In this document: one piece after another, positions 1 through 5,168 of the stretch
Numbering within the stretch: position 1 is the stretch's first letter
Layout of the letters: every line of letters starts with the position of its first letter
Translations under genes and position numbers: made by a program
Assembly (NCBI GenBank): GCA_913776405.1
Contig: CAJYOV010000419.1
Coordinates: 1-5,168, forward strand
Direction: 5' to 3'
Length of the DNA: 5,168 bases
From: Pseudobdellovibrionaceae bacterium
Lineage (GTDB): Bacteria; Bdellovibrionota; Bdellovibrionia; Bdellovibrionales; JAMPXM01
The notes under the pieces: generated by a model
The model's database searches: none
What the model was told of the DNA's origin: nothing
What the model saw: the letters and a program-made list of their open reading frames with translations, nothing else

Positions 1-1527
1 CAAAGTTCGACACCTGAAGACATCACGTTCATTTTGAATGATTCAAAATCAAAAATTCTGATCTGTGAATCCGCGTCAGTCTTCCGAAAACTGAGCTCCA
101 TCGTTAAAGAGATAAAATCGATCGAAGCCGTGATCGTCTTTGAGCCCGCGAAAGATAAGTCGGCGCCACCAGCTAAAGAGTTCTCGACACTCCAACAGAT
201 TCAAGCCAAGGGCGAAGCCGCACTCAAACTTTCGCCAACGCTTTACGAACTCGCCGTTCGCGAAACAAAACTCGAAGACACCGCGACACTCATCTACACG
301 TCAGGCACGACAGGTCGTCCAAAAGGCGTTGTTCTCACGCACACTCAAGCGCTCAGTGAAGTCCAAGACGCGTTCCCACTCCTTGGGGTCACGGTTCGTG
401 ACCGCAGCCTTTCATTTTTGCCTTACGCGCACATTTTAGGTCGCGTCGAAGTTTGGGGCCACGCGTTTATCGGTTACACGATGGCGTTCGCAGAAAGCAT
501 CGATCGCCTGAAAGACAATCTCGTCGACGTAAAACCAACTCTGATGATGTCGGTGCCTCGCGTTTTCGAGAAAATTTATAACGGGATTCTGGCTCAAGCC
601 GAAGTGAGCCCACTGAAAAGCCGCGTCTTCCATTGGGCGCTCGGCGTGGGCCGCGAGATGAGTCAATACAAAGTCGAAAAGCAGCCTGTGCCCGTTGAAC
701 TTGCGCTTCGCTACCGACTTGCTAAGAAACTCGTTTTCGACGCCATTTACGAACGTCTCGGCGGCCGCTTGCGCTTCGCCGTCTGCGGTGGCGCTCCGCT
801 CTCTCGCTCGATCGCTGAATTCTTTCATGCCGCGGGAATCTTGATTCTTGAAGGTTACGGCCTAACGGAGACAACGGCCGCGACAGCCGTCAACACCCCG
901 TTCGATTATCGATTCGGCACCGTAGGTAAAGCGATCGGCGACGTTCGTTTCAAAATCGCCGATGACGGCGAAATTCTCGTTCAATCTAAGAAGGTCATGA
1001 AAGAGTATCTCGACGATCCCGAGTCGACAGCAACCGCGATCGTCGATGGTTGGTTTCACACGGGCGACATCGGCGAGCTTTCACCGGAAGGCTACCTTCG
1101 CATCACGGATCGCAAGAAAGATTTGATCAAAACAGCGGGCGGCAAATACGTAGCGCCGCAACGACTTGAGGGTTTACTGAAAGCAAACCGCTTCATTTCT
1201 CAAGTTCATATTCACGGCGATCAGAAGAAATACGTCGTAGCTCTTCTTGCTCTCAATCCGGATGCGGTTCAGGCGTACGCGAAAGAGAATTCAATCTCGG
1301 CGCCTGGTTACGCTGAACTTTTGCAAAATCAGAAGATCAAAGACGTCGTTAAAAAAGCCGTCGCCGAAACGAACTCACATCTTGCAAGTTTCGAGTCGAT
1401 CAAAAATTTCGCAATTTTGCCTCGTGAATTGACGATTGAGGCTGGCGAGATCACGCCGTCACTGAAAGTGAAGCGTAAAGTGGTCGACAAAAACTACGCC
1501 GACCTGATTGAGTCTCTCTATAGCTAA
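1..1527 (+). CDS. Long-chain acyl-CoA synthetase (AMP-forming), 5'-truncated by window edge
   Basis: This enzyme activates a fatty acid with ATP to an acyl-adenylate and then transfers it to CoA, usually at the inner face of the cytoplasmic membrane. The frame is open from base 1 (QSSTPEDITFILNDS...), which matches the family's pre-P-loop segment, so the TTG at 34 is an internal Leu and the true start lies upstream. Visible are 508 residues; family members of the FAA1/COG1022 type are about 600. In window residue numbers: the ATP-binding loop TSGTTGRPKG at 100-109 (nt 298-327); CGGAPLS shortly before the GYGLTETT motif (nt 853-876); HTGDIG (nt 1057-1074); ITDRKKDLIKTAGGKY (from nt 1102); and the C-terminal TPSLKVKR, whose first Lys (nt 1465-1467) is the expected catalytic lysine. 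All core motifs are intact. The C terminus meets the next gene tail to tail. Chain-length preference cannot be read from sequence. Confidence 0.95.
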   Translation, partial: QSSTPEDITFILNDSKSKILICESASVFRKLSSIVKEIKSIEAVIVFEPAKDKSAPPAKEFSTLQQIQAKGEAALKLSPTLYELAVRETKLEDTATLIYTSGTTGRPKGVVLTHTQALSEVQDAFPLLGVTVRDRSLSFLPYAHILGRVEVWGHAFIGYTMAFAESIDRLKDNLVDVKPTLMMSVPRVFEKIYNGILAQAEVSPLKSRVFHWALGVGREMSQYKVEKQPVPVELALRYRLAKKLVFDAIYERLGGRLRFAVCGGAPLSRSIAEFFHAAGILILEGYGLTETTAATAVNTPFDYRFGTVGKAIGDVRFKIADDGEILVQSKKVMKEYLDDPESTATAIVDGWFHTGDIGELSPEGYLRITDRKKDLIKTAGGKYVAPQRLEGLLKANRFISQVHIHGDQKKYVVALLALNPDAVQAYAKENSISAPGYAELLQNQKIKDVVKKAVAETNSHLASFESIKNFAILPRELTIEAGEITPSLKVKRKVVDKNYADLIESLYS

Positions 1528-1528
1528 C

Positions 1529-2062
1529 TTAACGAACTGGCTCGAGGTTCAAAATCACTTTCGATTTCGAACCTGCATCTGTTGCGACTGTCATCTTCAC
1601 AGGCTCTTTCAAAACGAGCGTGATGTTTGTCGAACGATCGTGAGGATCCATCGTCATATCGGTAGCCGCTACGAACTTTGATGCCTTCAAGATCTTCTTC
1701 AATTGATCGGGTTCGATCCCTGTCGTCGTCACTTGCGAAAGATCGATCGTAATTCTTTGGCCTGCGCGGTCGAGGCCGATCTGGAAGTAGCCCGGCTCAC
1801 CTTTGATCGCCTGACCAAAGCGGTCGCCATAATTTAAAACAAGCTTTTCACCCGTCGTCGTCTTCGCCGTTTGAACGCCTAGAAGCGAAAACTCTTCGCC
1901 AGCCTTACCGCCCTGAACCGTGCCCGTCGAACGAAGAGGTGTCGAAATCGAATTCGGTTTCACGACGAGTGGAATTGGCGCCGCAACCGCTGGTAGAGCG
2001 ACTACGAAAACGAACCCGATAATCAAAGGTGAAACCGATTGAAGGAGTGATGTGCGTTTCAT
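1529..2062 (-). CDS. Small exported protein with AMIN-like C-terminal half, function unknown
   Basis: The protein has 177 residues and a clear Sec signal peptide: basic MKR start, hydrophobic core at about residues 10-26, and a likely cut after AVA (residue 27), leaving about 150 residues. I see no lipobox Cys and no later membrane segment. After a Pro/Ser/Thr linker (about 29-50) comes a beta-rich stretch, with EKLVLNYG, QRITIDLSQ and, near the end, TNITLVLKEPVKMTV followed by KVILNLEPV. This alternation resembles AMIN domains, which tether AmiC- or PilQ-type proteins to peptidoglycan, but no amidase or secretin domain follows, so any periplasmic cell-wall role is inference. The start ATG (2060-2062) is preceded on its own strand by AAAGGGGT, whose purines lie only 1 base from the ATG, an unusually tight Shine-Dalgarno spacing. 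It is divergent from the lipoprotein gene and convergent with the acyl-CoA synthetase. The gene is confident, the function is not. Confidence 0.82.
   Translation of the reverse strand: MKRTSLLQSVSPLIIGFVFVVALPAVAAPIPLVVKPNSISTPLRSTGTVQGGKAGEEFSLLGVQTAKTTTGEKLVLNYGDRFGQAIKGEPGYFQIGLDRAGQRITIDLSQVTTTGIEPDQLKKILKASKFVAATDMTMDPHDRSTNITLVLKEPVKMTVATDAGSKSKVILNLEPVR
1545..1574 (-). terminator. Stem-loop inside the 3' end of the minus-strand gene; possible convergent transcription barrier
   Basis: AGGTTCAAAATC (1545-1556) and GATTTCGAACCT (1563-1574) form a 12-bp inverted repeat around a 6-base loop. In minus-strand RNA the one imperfect pair (1551/1568) is a G-U wobble, so the stem is continuous; in plus-strand RNA it is an A-C mismatch. 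The stem ends 13 bases before the minus gene's stop codon. Neither strand has a T-tract after it, so it is not a classical intrinsic terminator. It is the only strong hairpin I see at the junction, where the two genes leave no spacer. Confidence 0.3.
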
Positions 2063-2070
2063 ACCCCTTT

Positions 2071-2098
2071 AGAGTAGCGAGGCGCCTCTCGAATTCAA
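2071..2098 (-). promoter_or_regulatory. Weak sigma70-like promoter candidate for the exported-protein gene
   Basis: Read on the minus strand, TTGAAT (2093-2098) and TACTCT (2071-2076) are separated by 16 bases and resemble -35 and -10 boxes. The -10 box ends 8 bases before the ATG, so transcription would begin almost at the start codon, giving a leaderless or nearly leaderless mRNA. That would fit the poorly spaced Shine-Dalgarno sequence. The -10 match is only 3 of 6, so this is tentative. Confidence 0.2.
2079..2088. repeat. Perfect 10-bp palindrome GAGGCGCCTC in the candidate promoter spacer
   Basis: GAGGCGCCTC is its own reverse complement and lies 17-26 bases upstream of the minus-strand ATG, between the candidate -10 and -35 boxes. 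A second, 14-bp near-palindrome, TCTCGAATTCAAGA (2087-2100, one mismatched pair), overlaps its edge. The GGCGCC core recurs at 2107-2112. The position would suit a repressor operator, but short palindromes also occur by chance. Confidence 0.3.
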
Positions 2099-2193
2099 GA
2101 GCTTTGGGCGCCGCAGTCCGGCTCCGAATCGAAGATTTTTCCCAGTGAAACGTCGAAGCTCCCCTCGTGATGCTCCTCCAAATCGTTCTAGCG

Positions 2194-2226
2194 GACTTAG
2201 ACGGGACCGAACCGACTTAAGAAGTC
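2194..2226. repeat. GACTTA direct repeat and GACTTaagAAGTC inverted repeat in the divergent spacer
   Basis: GACTTA occurs at 2194-2199 and again at 2214-2219, exactly 20 bases apart, or about two helical turns. The second copy is also the left arm of a perfect inverted repeat, GACTT-AAG-AAGTC (2214-2226). The array lies 92-124 bases upstream of the lipoprotein ATG and over 130 bases from the minus gene's ATG. It could be a regulator binding site shared by both genes. No clear sigma70 promoter could be placed next to it. Confidence 0.3.
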
Positions 2227-2304
2227 TGGCACACATCTTGGACTAATCGGGATGGGCGAGTTCCACGACACATGACTGCGGAAGCTCAACCGTGGAAGCC
2301 CGAT

Positions 2305-2311
2305 GGAGAGG
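2305..2311 (+). promoter_or_regulatory. Ribosome binding site GGAGAGG that sets the lipoprotein start at 2318
   Basis: GGAGAGG ends 6 bases before the ATG at 2318, an ideal spacing. The upstream in-frame ATG at 2303 overlaps this purine tract and has no site of its own, so it is unlikely to be used. Confidence 0.8.
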
Positions 2312-2317
2312 TCGAAA

Positions 2318-2884
2318 ATGAAGTCATTCAAACTCGGATTTTTAGCGCTAATGGCGCTTACGGTTTTGTCGGCTTGCGGTGGCAAGAGCAACAACAACCA
2401 GCCAGTAGCAAACACGGCGACCGCTTATGGAACTACTTATGCGATGCCGCTTGAATGCCGCACCATGAACCCGTACATGACGAACCAAAGATGGCAGCGT
2501 CATCAGCGTTGGGGTTTCTCAAGCTACGAATGGGGTCGTGAAGACGCCCGCCGCGGTCGCAATCGTCGCAGCCCGCCTCGCCGTTACGGGCAAACCGGCT
2601 GCGGCTACGGTTCATTCGCTGCCTGTTCCCCTGGCGTTGGCATCGTGTGCGTTCCAAATCAGAACTTCATGAACACTCAGATCGCGCTCTACGGATACTC
2701 GATGGGCAACATCAACGCGACGTACATGGGCTACGGTTCTTGCGGCAACGGCGGTCTTTACGCGGGTCACGCGGCCGGCACCCTCGGTATGGTCTGCCAA
2801 ACGACGAACCCTGTCTCATGCAACGGCATTGGCGCGTGCCAACCCGTCGCATTTAACGCAACGATCGGCGTTTGCGTTCGGTAA
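2318..2884 (+). CDS. Cys-repeat outer-membrane-type lipoprotein, function unknown
   Basis: The protein has 188 residues counted from the ATG at 2318, chosen for its Shine-Dalgarno site; a start at 2303 would add MERSK ahead of a standard signal. The lipoprotein signal peptide (residues 1-19) ends in lipobox L17-S18-A19-C20. Residues after the lipidated Cys are Gly-Gly, not Asp, so by the usual sorting rule it should go to the outer membrane. A short Asn-rich linker follows, then a basic aromatic segment (58-89) with 11 Arg and Trp59, Trp65 and Trp72, including RNRRSPPRR. The C-terminal half (95-186) has Cys at 95, 103, 111, 142, 160, 168, 174 and 186, with Cys47 earlier. These fall into three related units of 17-19 residues (95-111, 142-160, 168-186), rich in Gly and Ala and ending [IMV]-V-C or G-V-C. 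The middle unit has Gly where the others have the central Cys. I recognise no named family. Disulfide bonding in the periplasm or at the cell surface is inference. It is followed by its own terminator. Confidence 0.88.
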   Translation: MKSFKLGFLALMALTVLSACGGKSNNNQPVANTATAYGTTYAMPLECRTMNPYMTNQRWQRHQRWGFSSYEWGREDARRGRNRRSPPRRYGQTGCGYGSFAACSPGVGIVCVPNQNFMNTQIALYGYSMGNINATYMGYGSCGNGGLYAGHAAGTLGMVCQTTNPVSCNGIGACQPVAFNATIGVCVR

Positions 2885-2894
2885 GTCCTGACGT

Positions 2895-2927
2895 GGCGCC
2901 CCGACCGTCCTCGGGTCGCTTCGTTTT
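2895..2927 (+). terminator. Intrinsic terminator of the lipoprotein gene
   Basis: GCGcCCCGA (2896-2904) pairs with TCGGGtCGC (2911-2919) around a 6-base loop: eight G-C or A-T pairs with one C-U mismatch, plus a G-U pair at the base (2895/2920). TTCGTTTT follows at once (2920-2927). It begins 10 bases after the stop codon and separates the lipoprotein and peptidase transcripts. Confidence 0.7.
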
Positions 2928-2932
2928 ATGAT
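2927..2932 (+). promoter_or_regulatory. Candidate -10 box TATGAT for the peptidase gene
   Basis: TATGAT matches the TATAAT consensus at 5 of 6 positions and begins on the last T of the terminator's T-tract. Transcription would start near 2938-2941, giving a leader of about 50 bases. There is no good -35 box at 16-18 bases spacing (the sequence there is GACCGT/CCGTCC), so the promoter would be weak or activator-dependent. Confidence 0.35.
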
Positions 2933-2945
2933 ACAAATTGGGTTT

Positions 2946-2966
2946 CCGGTCGCACGCCGCGACCGG
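2946..2966 (+). other. Perfect 8-bp GC-rich hairpin in the peptidase 5' leader
   Basis: CCGGTCGC (2946-2953) and GCGACCGG (2959-2966) pair fully around the loop ACGCC. Only 8 bases separate it from the Shine-Dalgarno site. It has no T-tract, so it is not a standard terminator. If transcription starts near 2940 it would lie at the very 5' end of the mRNA, where such stems can slow decay. CCGG at 2963-2966 can instead pair with CCGG at 2973-2976, which includes the first two bases of the Shine-Dalgarno site, but that stem is only 4 bp. Confidence 0.5.
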
Positions 2967-2974
2967 TGTTTGCC

Positions 2975-2979
2975 GGAGG
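2975..2979 (+). promoter_or_regulatory. Ribosome binding site GGAGG for the peptidase
   Basis: GGAGG lies 12 bases before the ATG at 2992, a little further than usual. It supports that ATG over the TTG at 2938, which would put the leader hairpin inside the coding sequence and add 18 residues unlike the family's N terminus. Confidence 0.65.
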
Positions 2980-2991
2980 CATTCACGACCC

Positions 2992-5055
2992 ATGGGCACA
3001 TCTTCAACTGACTCAAATCCGCTTTTGAAACCGTCGACTCTTCGCCACGGCGCTTTTCCTTTCGACCAACTTAAAAACGAACATTACGAGCCTGCTCTTG
3101 AAGTCGCGATCGCGGAAGCGCGCGCAAATCTCGATCAGATTCGCTCTTCGACGTCCGCACCGACATTCGAGAACACGATCCTGGCACTCGAAACCGCTTC
3201 GGAAACGGTCGGTCGCGTAAGCTCGATCTTCTACAATTTGCTTCACGCAGACACGAACGACACACTTCAAGCACTTGCGCAAAAAATTGCGCCGAAGCTT
3301 GCATCGTTTTCGAGCGACGTTCTCCTCGATCCGAAAATTTTCGGCCGTGTAAAGAGCGTATGGGATCAACGCGAAACGCTTGGTCTTACAAAAAGCACTC
3401 ACGCGGAAGAACTTCGCCTCACCGAAAAAACGTACAAAGACTTTGTTCGAAACGGCGCTCTTCTCGACGACACGAAAAAGGAAAAACTGCGCGCGATCGA
3501 CCAAGAACTCTCGAAACTTGCGCCTCAGTTCTCAGACAACGTGCTGAAAGCGACAAACGCCTTCGAGCTTTGGATCGCCGACAAAAAGGATCTTGCCGGA
3601 ATTCCCGAAACGGCGATTGAAGCGGCGGCGATTGCCGCAAAAGAAAAAGGTAAAGACGGTCAGTGGCTTTTCACACTGCAGATCCCGATCTACCTGCCGT
3701 TTATGACTTACGCCGAAAACCGCACGCTTCGCGAAAAAATGTATCGTGCGTACAGCTCGCGCGCATACAAAGGCGAATTCTCGAACGAAGATCTCACAAA
3801 GAAAATCTCGCTTCTTCGTCATCAGCGCGCTGAACTTCTAGGTCAGAACTCACACGCGCAGTTCGTTTTGCAAGAGCGCATGGCCGAGTCTCCCGAAAAG
3901 GCGATGGCGTTTCTTGAGCGCTTGCTTGAGAAAGCGAGACCTGCGGGCGAGCGCGATCTCGCTCAAGTGCGCGAACTGAAAGCGAAGGAAACTGGCGATG
4001 CTGATTTCCAAGCCTGGGATTACGCATTTTGGTCTGAACGTTTGAAGATGAAGTTGCACGATCTCGACGACGAAGTCTTGCGCCCTTATTTCAAACTCGA
4101 AAATGTGATTGAAGGCGTCTTCGAACATGCGCGCCGTCTTTACGGTCTTGAGTTCAAAGAAGTTCACGACATTCCAAAATATCACCAGGACGTCCGTGTC
4201 TTCGATGTCACCGACAGCAAGAAAGGCACGTTCATCGGTCTTTTCTACACAGACTTCTTCCCTCGCCCATCGAAGCAAGGTGGCGCGTGGGCGAACTCGA
4301 TTCGTGAACAAGGCCTTCAAGGCGGAAAGATCGAACGCCCGCACGCGACGATCGTTTGCAACTTTCCAAAATCGACGCCGACGACCCCATCGCTTCTGTC
4401 GATTGACGATGTTCGCACCCTCTTCCACGAATTCGGTCACGCTCTTCACAGCCTTCTCTCTGACACGAAGTTCGTTTCGCTAGGTGGAACGAACGTCTAC
4501 TGGGACTTCGTCGAACTCCCGTCACAGATCATGGAAAACTGGGCGATCGAAGAAGAAGGCTTGAACCTGTTTGCGCGTCACTACCAAACGGGCGAAAAGA
4601 TGCCGAAGGATCTGATCCAAAAGATCCAATCGAGCGCAAAATTCCAGGCCGGTTGGTTCACGATGCGGCAGATTACGTTCGCCATGTTGGATCTTGCGTG
4701 GCACGCGGCTGACCCATCTAAGATCACCGACATCGGTGAGTTCGAGAAAAAGGCAACGGCGCGCACAGTTCTACTCCCAACGCCGAAAGAGTCGAATATG
4801 TCGGCAAGCTTCTCGCACATCTTTGCGGGTGGTTATTCGGCCGGCTACTACAGCTATAAATGGGCCGAAGTTCTCGACGCCGATGCCTTCGAACTCTTCA
4901 AGGAGAAAGGGCTTTTCAACGAAGAAGTGGCTATGCGATTCCGCGAAAACATTCTGTCACGCGGCGGAACGAAACACCCCATGGAGCTTTATAAGCAGTT
5001 CCGTGGCCGCGAACCGGATCCAGACGCCCTTTTACGCCGTGACGGATTGATTTAA
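2992..5055 (+). CDS. prlC: Oligopeptidase A-like M3 zinc metallopeptidase
   Basis: This cytosolic zinc endopeptidase cuts short peptides, including, in characterised OpdA/PrlC enzymes, cleaved signal peptides. It has 687 residues, close to the roughly 680 of E. coli OpdA, and no signal peptide. The N-terminal helical domain (about 1-220) opens with an SNPLL segment near the start, as in OpdA. The catalytic domain carries H479-E480-F-G-H483 (nt 4426-4440), with E508 in FVELPSQIMENW as third zinc ligand, 29 residues after the first His as in thimet oligopeptidase. H609, Y615 and Y622 in HIFAGGYSAGYYSYKWA fit the substrate-binding loop (counterparts of His600, Tyr605 and Tyr612 in thimet oligopeptidase). 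The end, NILSRGG...FRGREPDPDAL, is closer to OpdA than to Dcp from memory, but Dcp-like exopeptidase activity cannot be excluded. All catalytic residues are present and the frame is intact. It is probably transcribed alone, from a promoter in the short spacer after the lipoprotein terminator. Confidence 0.95.
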   Translation: MGTSSTDSNPLLKPSTLRHGAFPFDQLKNEHYEPALEVAIAEARANLDQIRSSTSAPTFENTILALETASETVGRVSSIFYNLLHADTNDTLQALAQKIAPKLASFSSDVLLDPKIFGRVKSVWDQRETLGLTKSTHAEELRLTEKTYKDFVRNGALLDDTKKEKLRAIDQELSKLAPQFSDNVLKATNAFELWIADKKDLAGIPETAIEAAAIAAKEKGKDGQWLFTLQIPIYLPFMTYAENRTLREKMYRAYSSRAYKGEFSNEDLTKKISLLRHQRAELLGQNSHAQFVLQERMAESPEKAMAFLERLLEKARPAGERDLAQVRELKAKETGDADFQAWDYAFWSERLKMKLHDLDDEVLRPYFKLENVIEGVFEHARRLYGLEFKEVHDIPKYHQDVRVFDVTDSKKGTFIGLFYTDFFPRPSKQGGAWANSIREQGLQGGKIERPHATIVCNFPKSTPTTPSLLSIDDVRTLFHEFGHALHSLLSDTKFVSLGGTNVYWDFVELPSQIMENWAIEEEGLNLFARHYQTGEKMPKDLIQKIQSSAKFQAGWFTMRQITFAMLDLAWHAADPSKITDIGEFEKKATARTVLLPTPKESNMSASFSHIFAGGYSAGYYSYKWAEVLDADAFELFKEKGLFNEEVAMRFRENILSRGGTKHPMELYKQFRGREPDPDALLRRDGLI

Positions 5056-5086
5056 TCGCGCTTTAGTTGTTCTGACTTTGACGAAT

Positions 5087-5116
5087 GAGCCGGATCCCTT
5101 GTAGACCCGGCTTTCC
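5087..5116 (+). terminator. Weak intrinsic terminator candidate after the peptidase
   Basis: AGCCGG (5088-5093) pairs with CCGGCT (5107-5112). After an A-C mismatch, TC/GA (5095-5096/5104-5105) can extend the stem to a 7-base loop, and G-U pairs at the base (5087/5113). Only TTT followed by CC comes after, so the T-tract is poor. It starts 31 bases after the stop codon. Confidence 0.42.
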
Positions 5117-5168
5117 ACCAGGAGCACGGTTCTGAAGGCAACTCGAAAAACAGCAGGTACGACGAATA

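Noticed and set aside
34..36. TTG as the start of the acyl-CoA synthetase
   Set aside because: The frame is open to base 1 and the upstream residues fit the family, so this is an internal Leu codon.
2170..2220. 16-codon ORF (MLLQIVLADLDGTEPT) upstream of the lipoprotein gene
   Set aside because: It has no ribosome binding site, and a frame of this length is expected by chance. A leader peptide would also need an attenuator-like structure, which I do not see.
2216..2247. TTAAGA (2217-2222) and ACTAAT (2242-2247) as a promoter for the lipoprotein gene
   Set aside because: The spacing is 19 bases, and the -10 candidate lacks the two most conserved first positions. A promoter must lie in this spacer, but I cannot place it.
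2063..2317. A riboswitch or small RNA gene in the divergent spacer
   Set aside because: Apart from the short palindromes listed, I find no nested stems or known aptamer consensus, and no terminator with a T-tract.
2197..2454. Longer frames at 2197-2415 (-) and 2272-2454 (+) over the spacer and lipoprotein start
   Set aside because: Both run through the signal-peptide coding region of the lipoprotein in another frame, have no good ribosome binding site and no recognisable product.
2938..2991. 18-residue N-terminal extension of the peptidase from a TTG
   Set aside because: It would translate through the leader hairpin and the Shine-Dalgarno site, and its residues do not resemble M3 peptidase N termini; the ATG at 2992 is better supported.
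3850..4449. 199-codon open frame on the minus strand inside the peptidase gene
   Set aside because: It lies antisense to the conserved catalytic domain, its product is rich in Arg, Phe and Val with no family features, and the biased codon use of the real gene explains why its antisense lacks stops. The same holds for the 130-codon frame at 436-828 and the 163-codon frame at 3013-3504.
5078..5107. TTGACG as a -35 box for a downstream gene
   Set aside because: The -35 match is good (5 of 6), but the sequences 16-18 bases later (TGTAGA, GTAGAC, TAGACC) are poor -10 boxes and fall within the terminator-like hairpin.

Overview
The window looks like ordinary chromosomal sequence from a Gram-negative bacterium of middling G+C. 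It holds four protein genes, only one of them cut by a window edge. I see no phage, transposon, CRISPR, tRNA or rRNA sequence. The organism is an inference. A lipobox lipoprotein, an exported Sec-dependent protein and an OpdA-like peptidase indicate a two-membrane cell. The small Cys-rich lipoprotein and the strong use of NCG codons would fit a Bdellovibrionota or delta-proteobacterium-like genome, but nothing here is diagnostic.

Layout. 1-1527 (+) is the 3' five-sixths or so of an AMP-forming long-chain acyl-CoA synthetase whose start lies outside the window. 1529-2062 (-) encodes a small exported protein with an AMIN-like beta-rich C-terminal half. It meets the synthetase tail to tail with one base between the two stop codons, and a 12-bp stem-loop sits inside its last codons. 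2063-2317 is a 255-base divergent spacer with several short palindromes and repeats. 2318-2884 (+) encodes a 188-residue outer-membrane-type lipoprotein with an Arg/Trp-rich segment and three Cys-repeat units. 2885-2991 is a compact control region: an intrinsic terminator, a -10-like TATGAT against its T-tract, a perfect 8-bp hairpin, then a ribosome binding site. 2992-5055 (+) is a complete M3 zinc metallopeptidase of the oligopeptidase A type. 5056-5168 holds a weak terminator-like hairpin and no certain gene.

How the genes relate. They do not form an operon. The orientations are +, -, +, +, and the two last genes are separated by a terminator. The synthetase (fatty acid activation at the inner membrane) and the peptidase (cytosolic peptide turnover) are housekeeping functions. 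The two middle genes are exported envelope proteins of unknown role that share a divergent control region, so co-regulation is possible but not shown. The most unusual item is the Cys-repeat lipoprotein. I found no convincing new multi-gene system.
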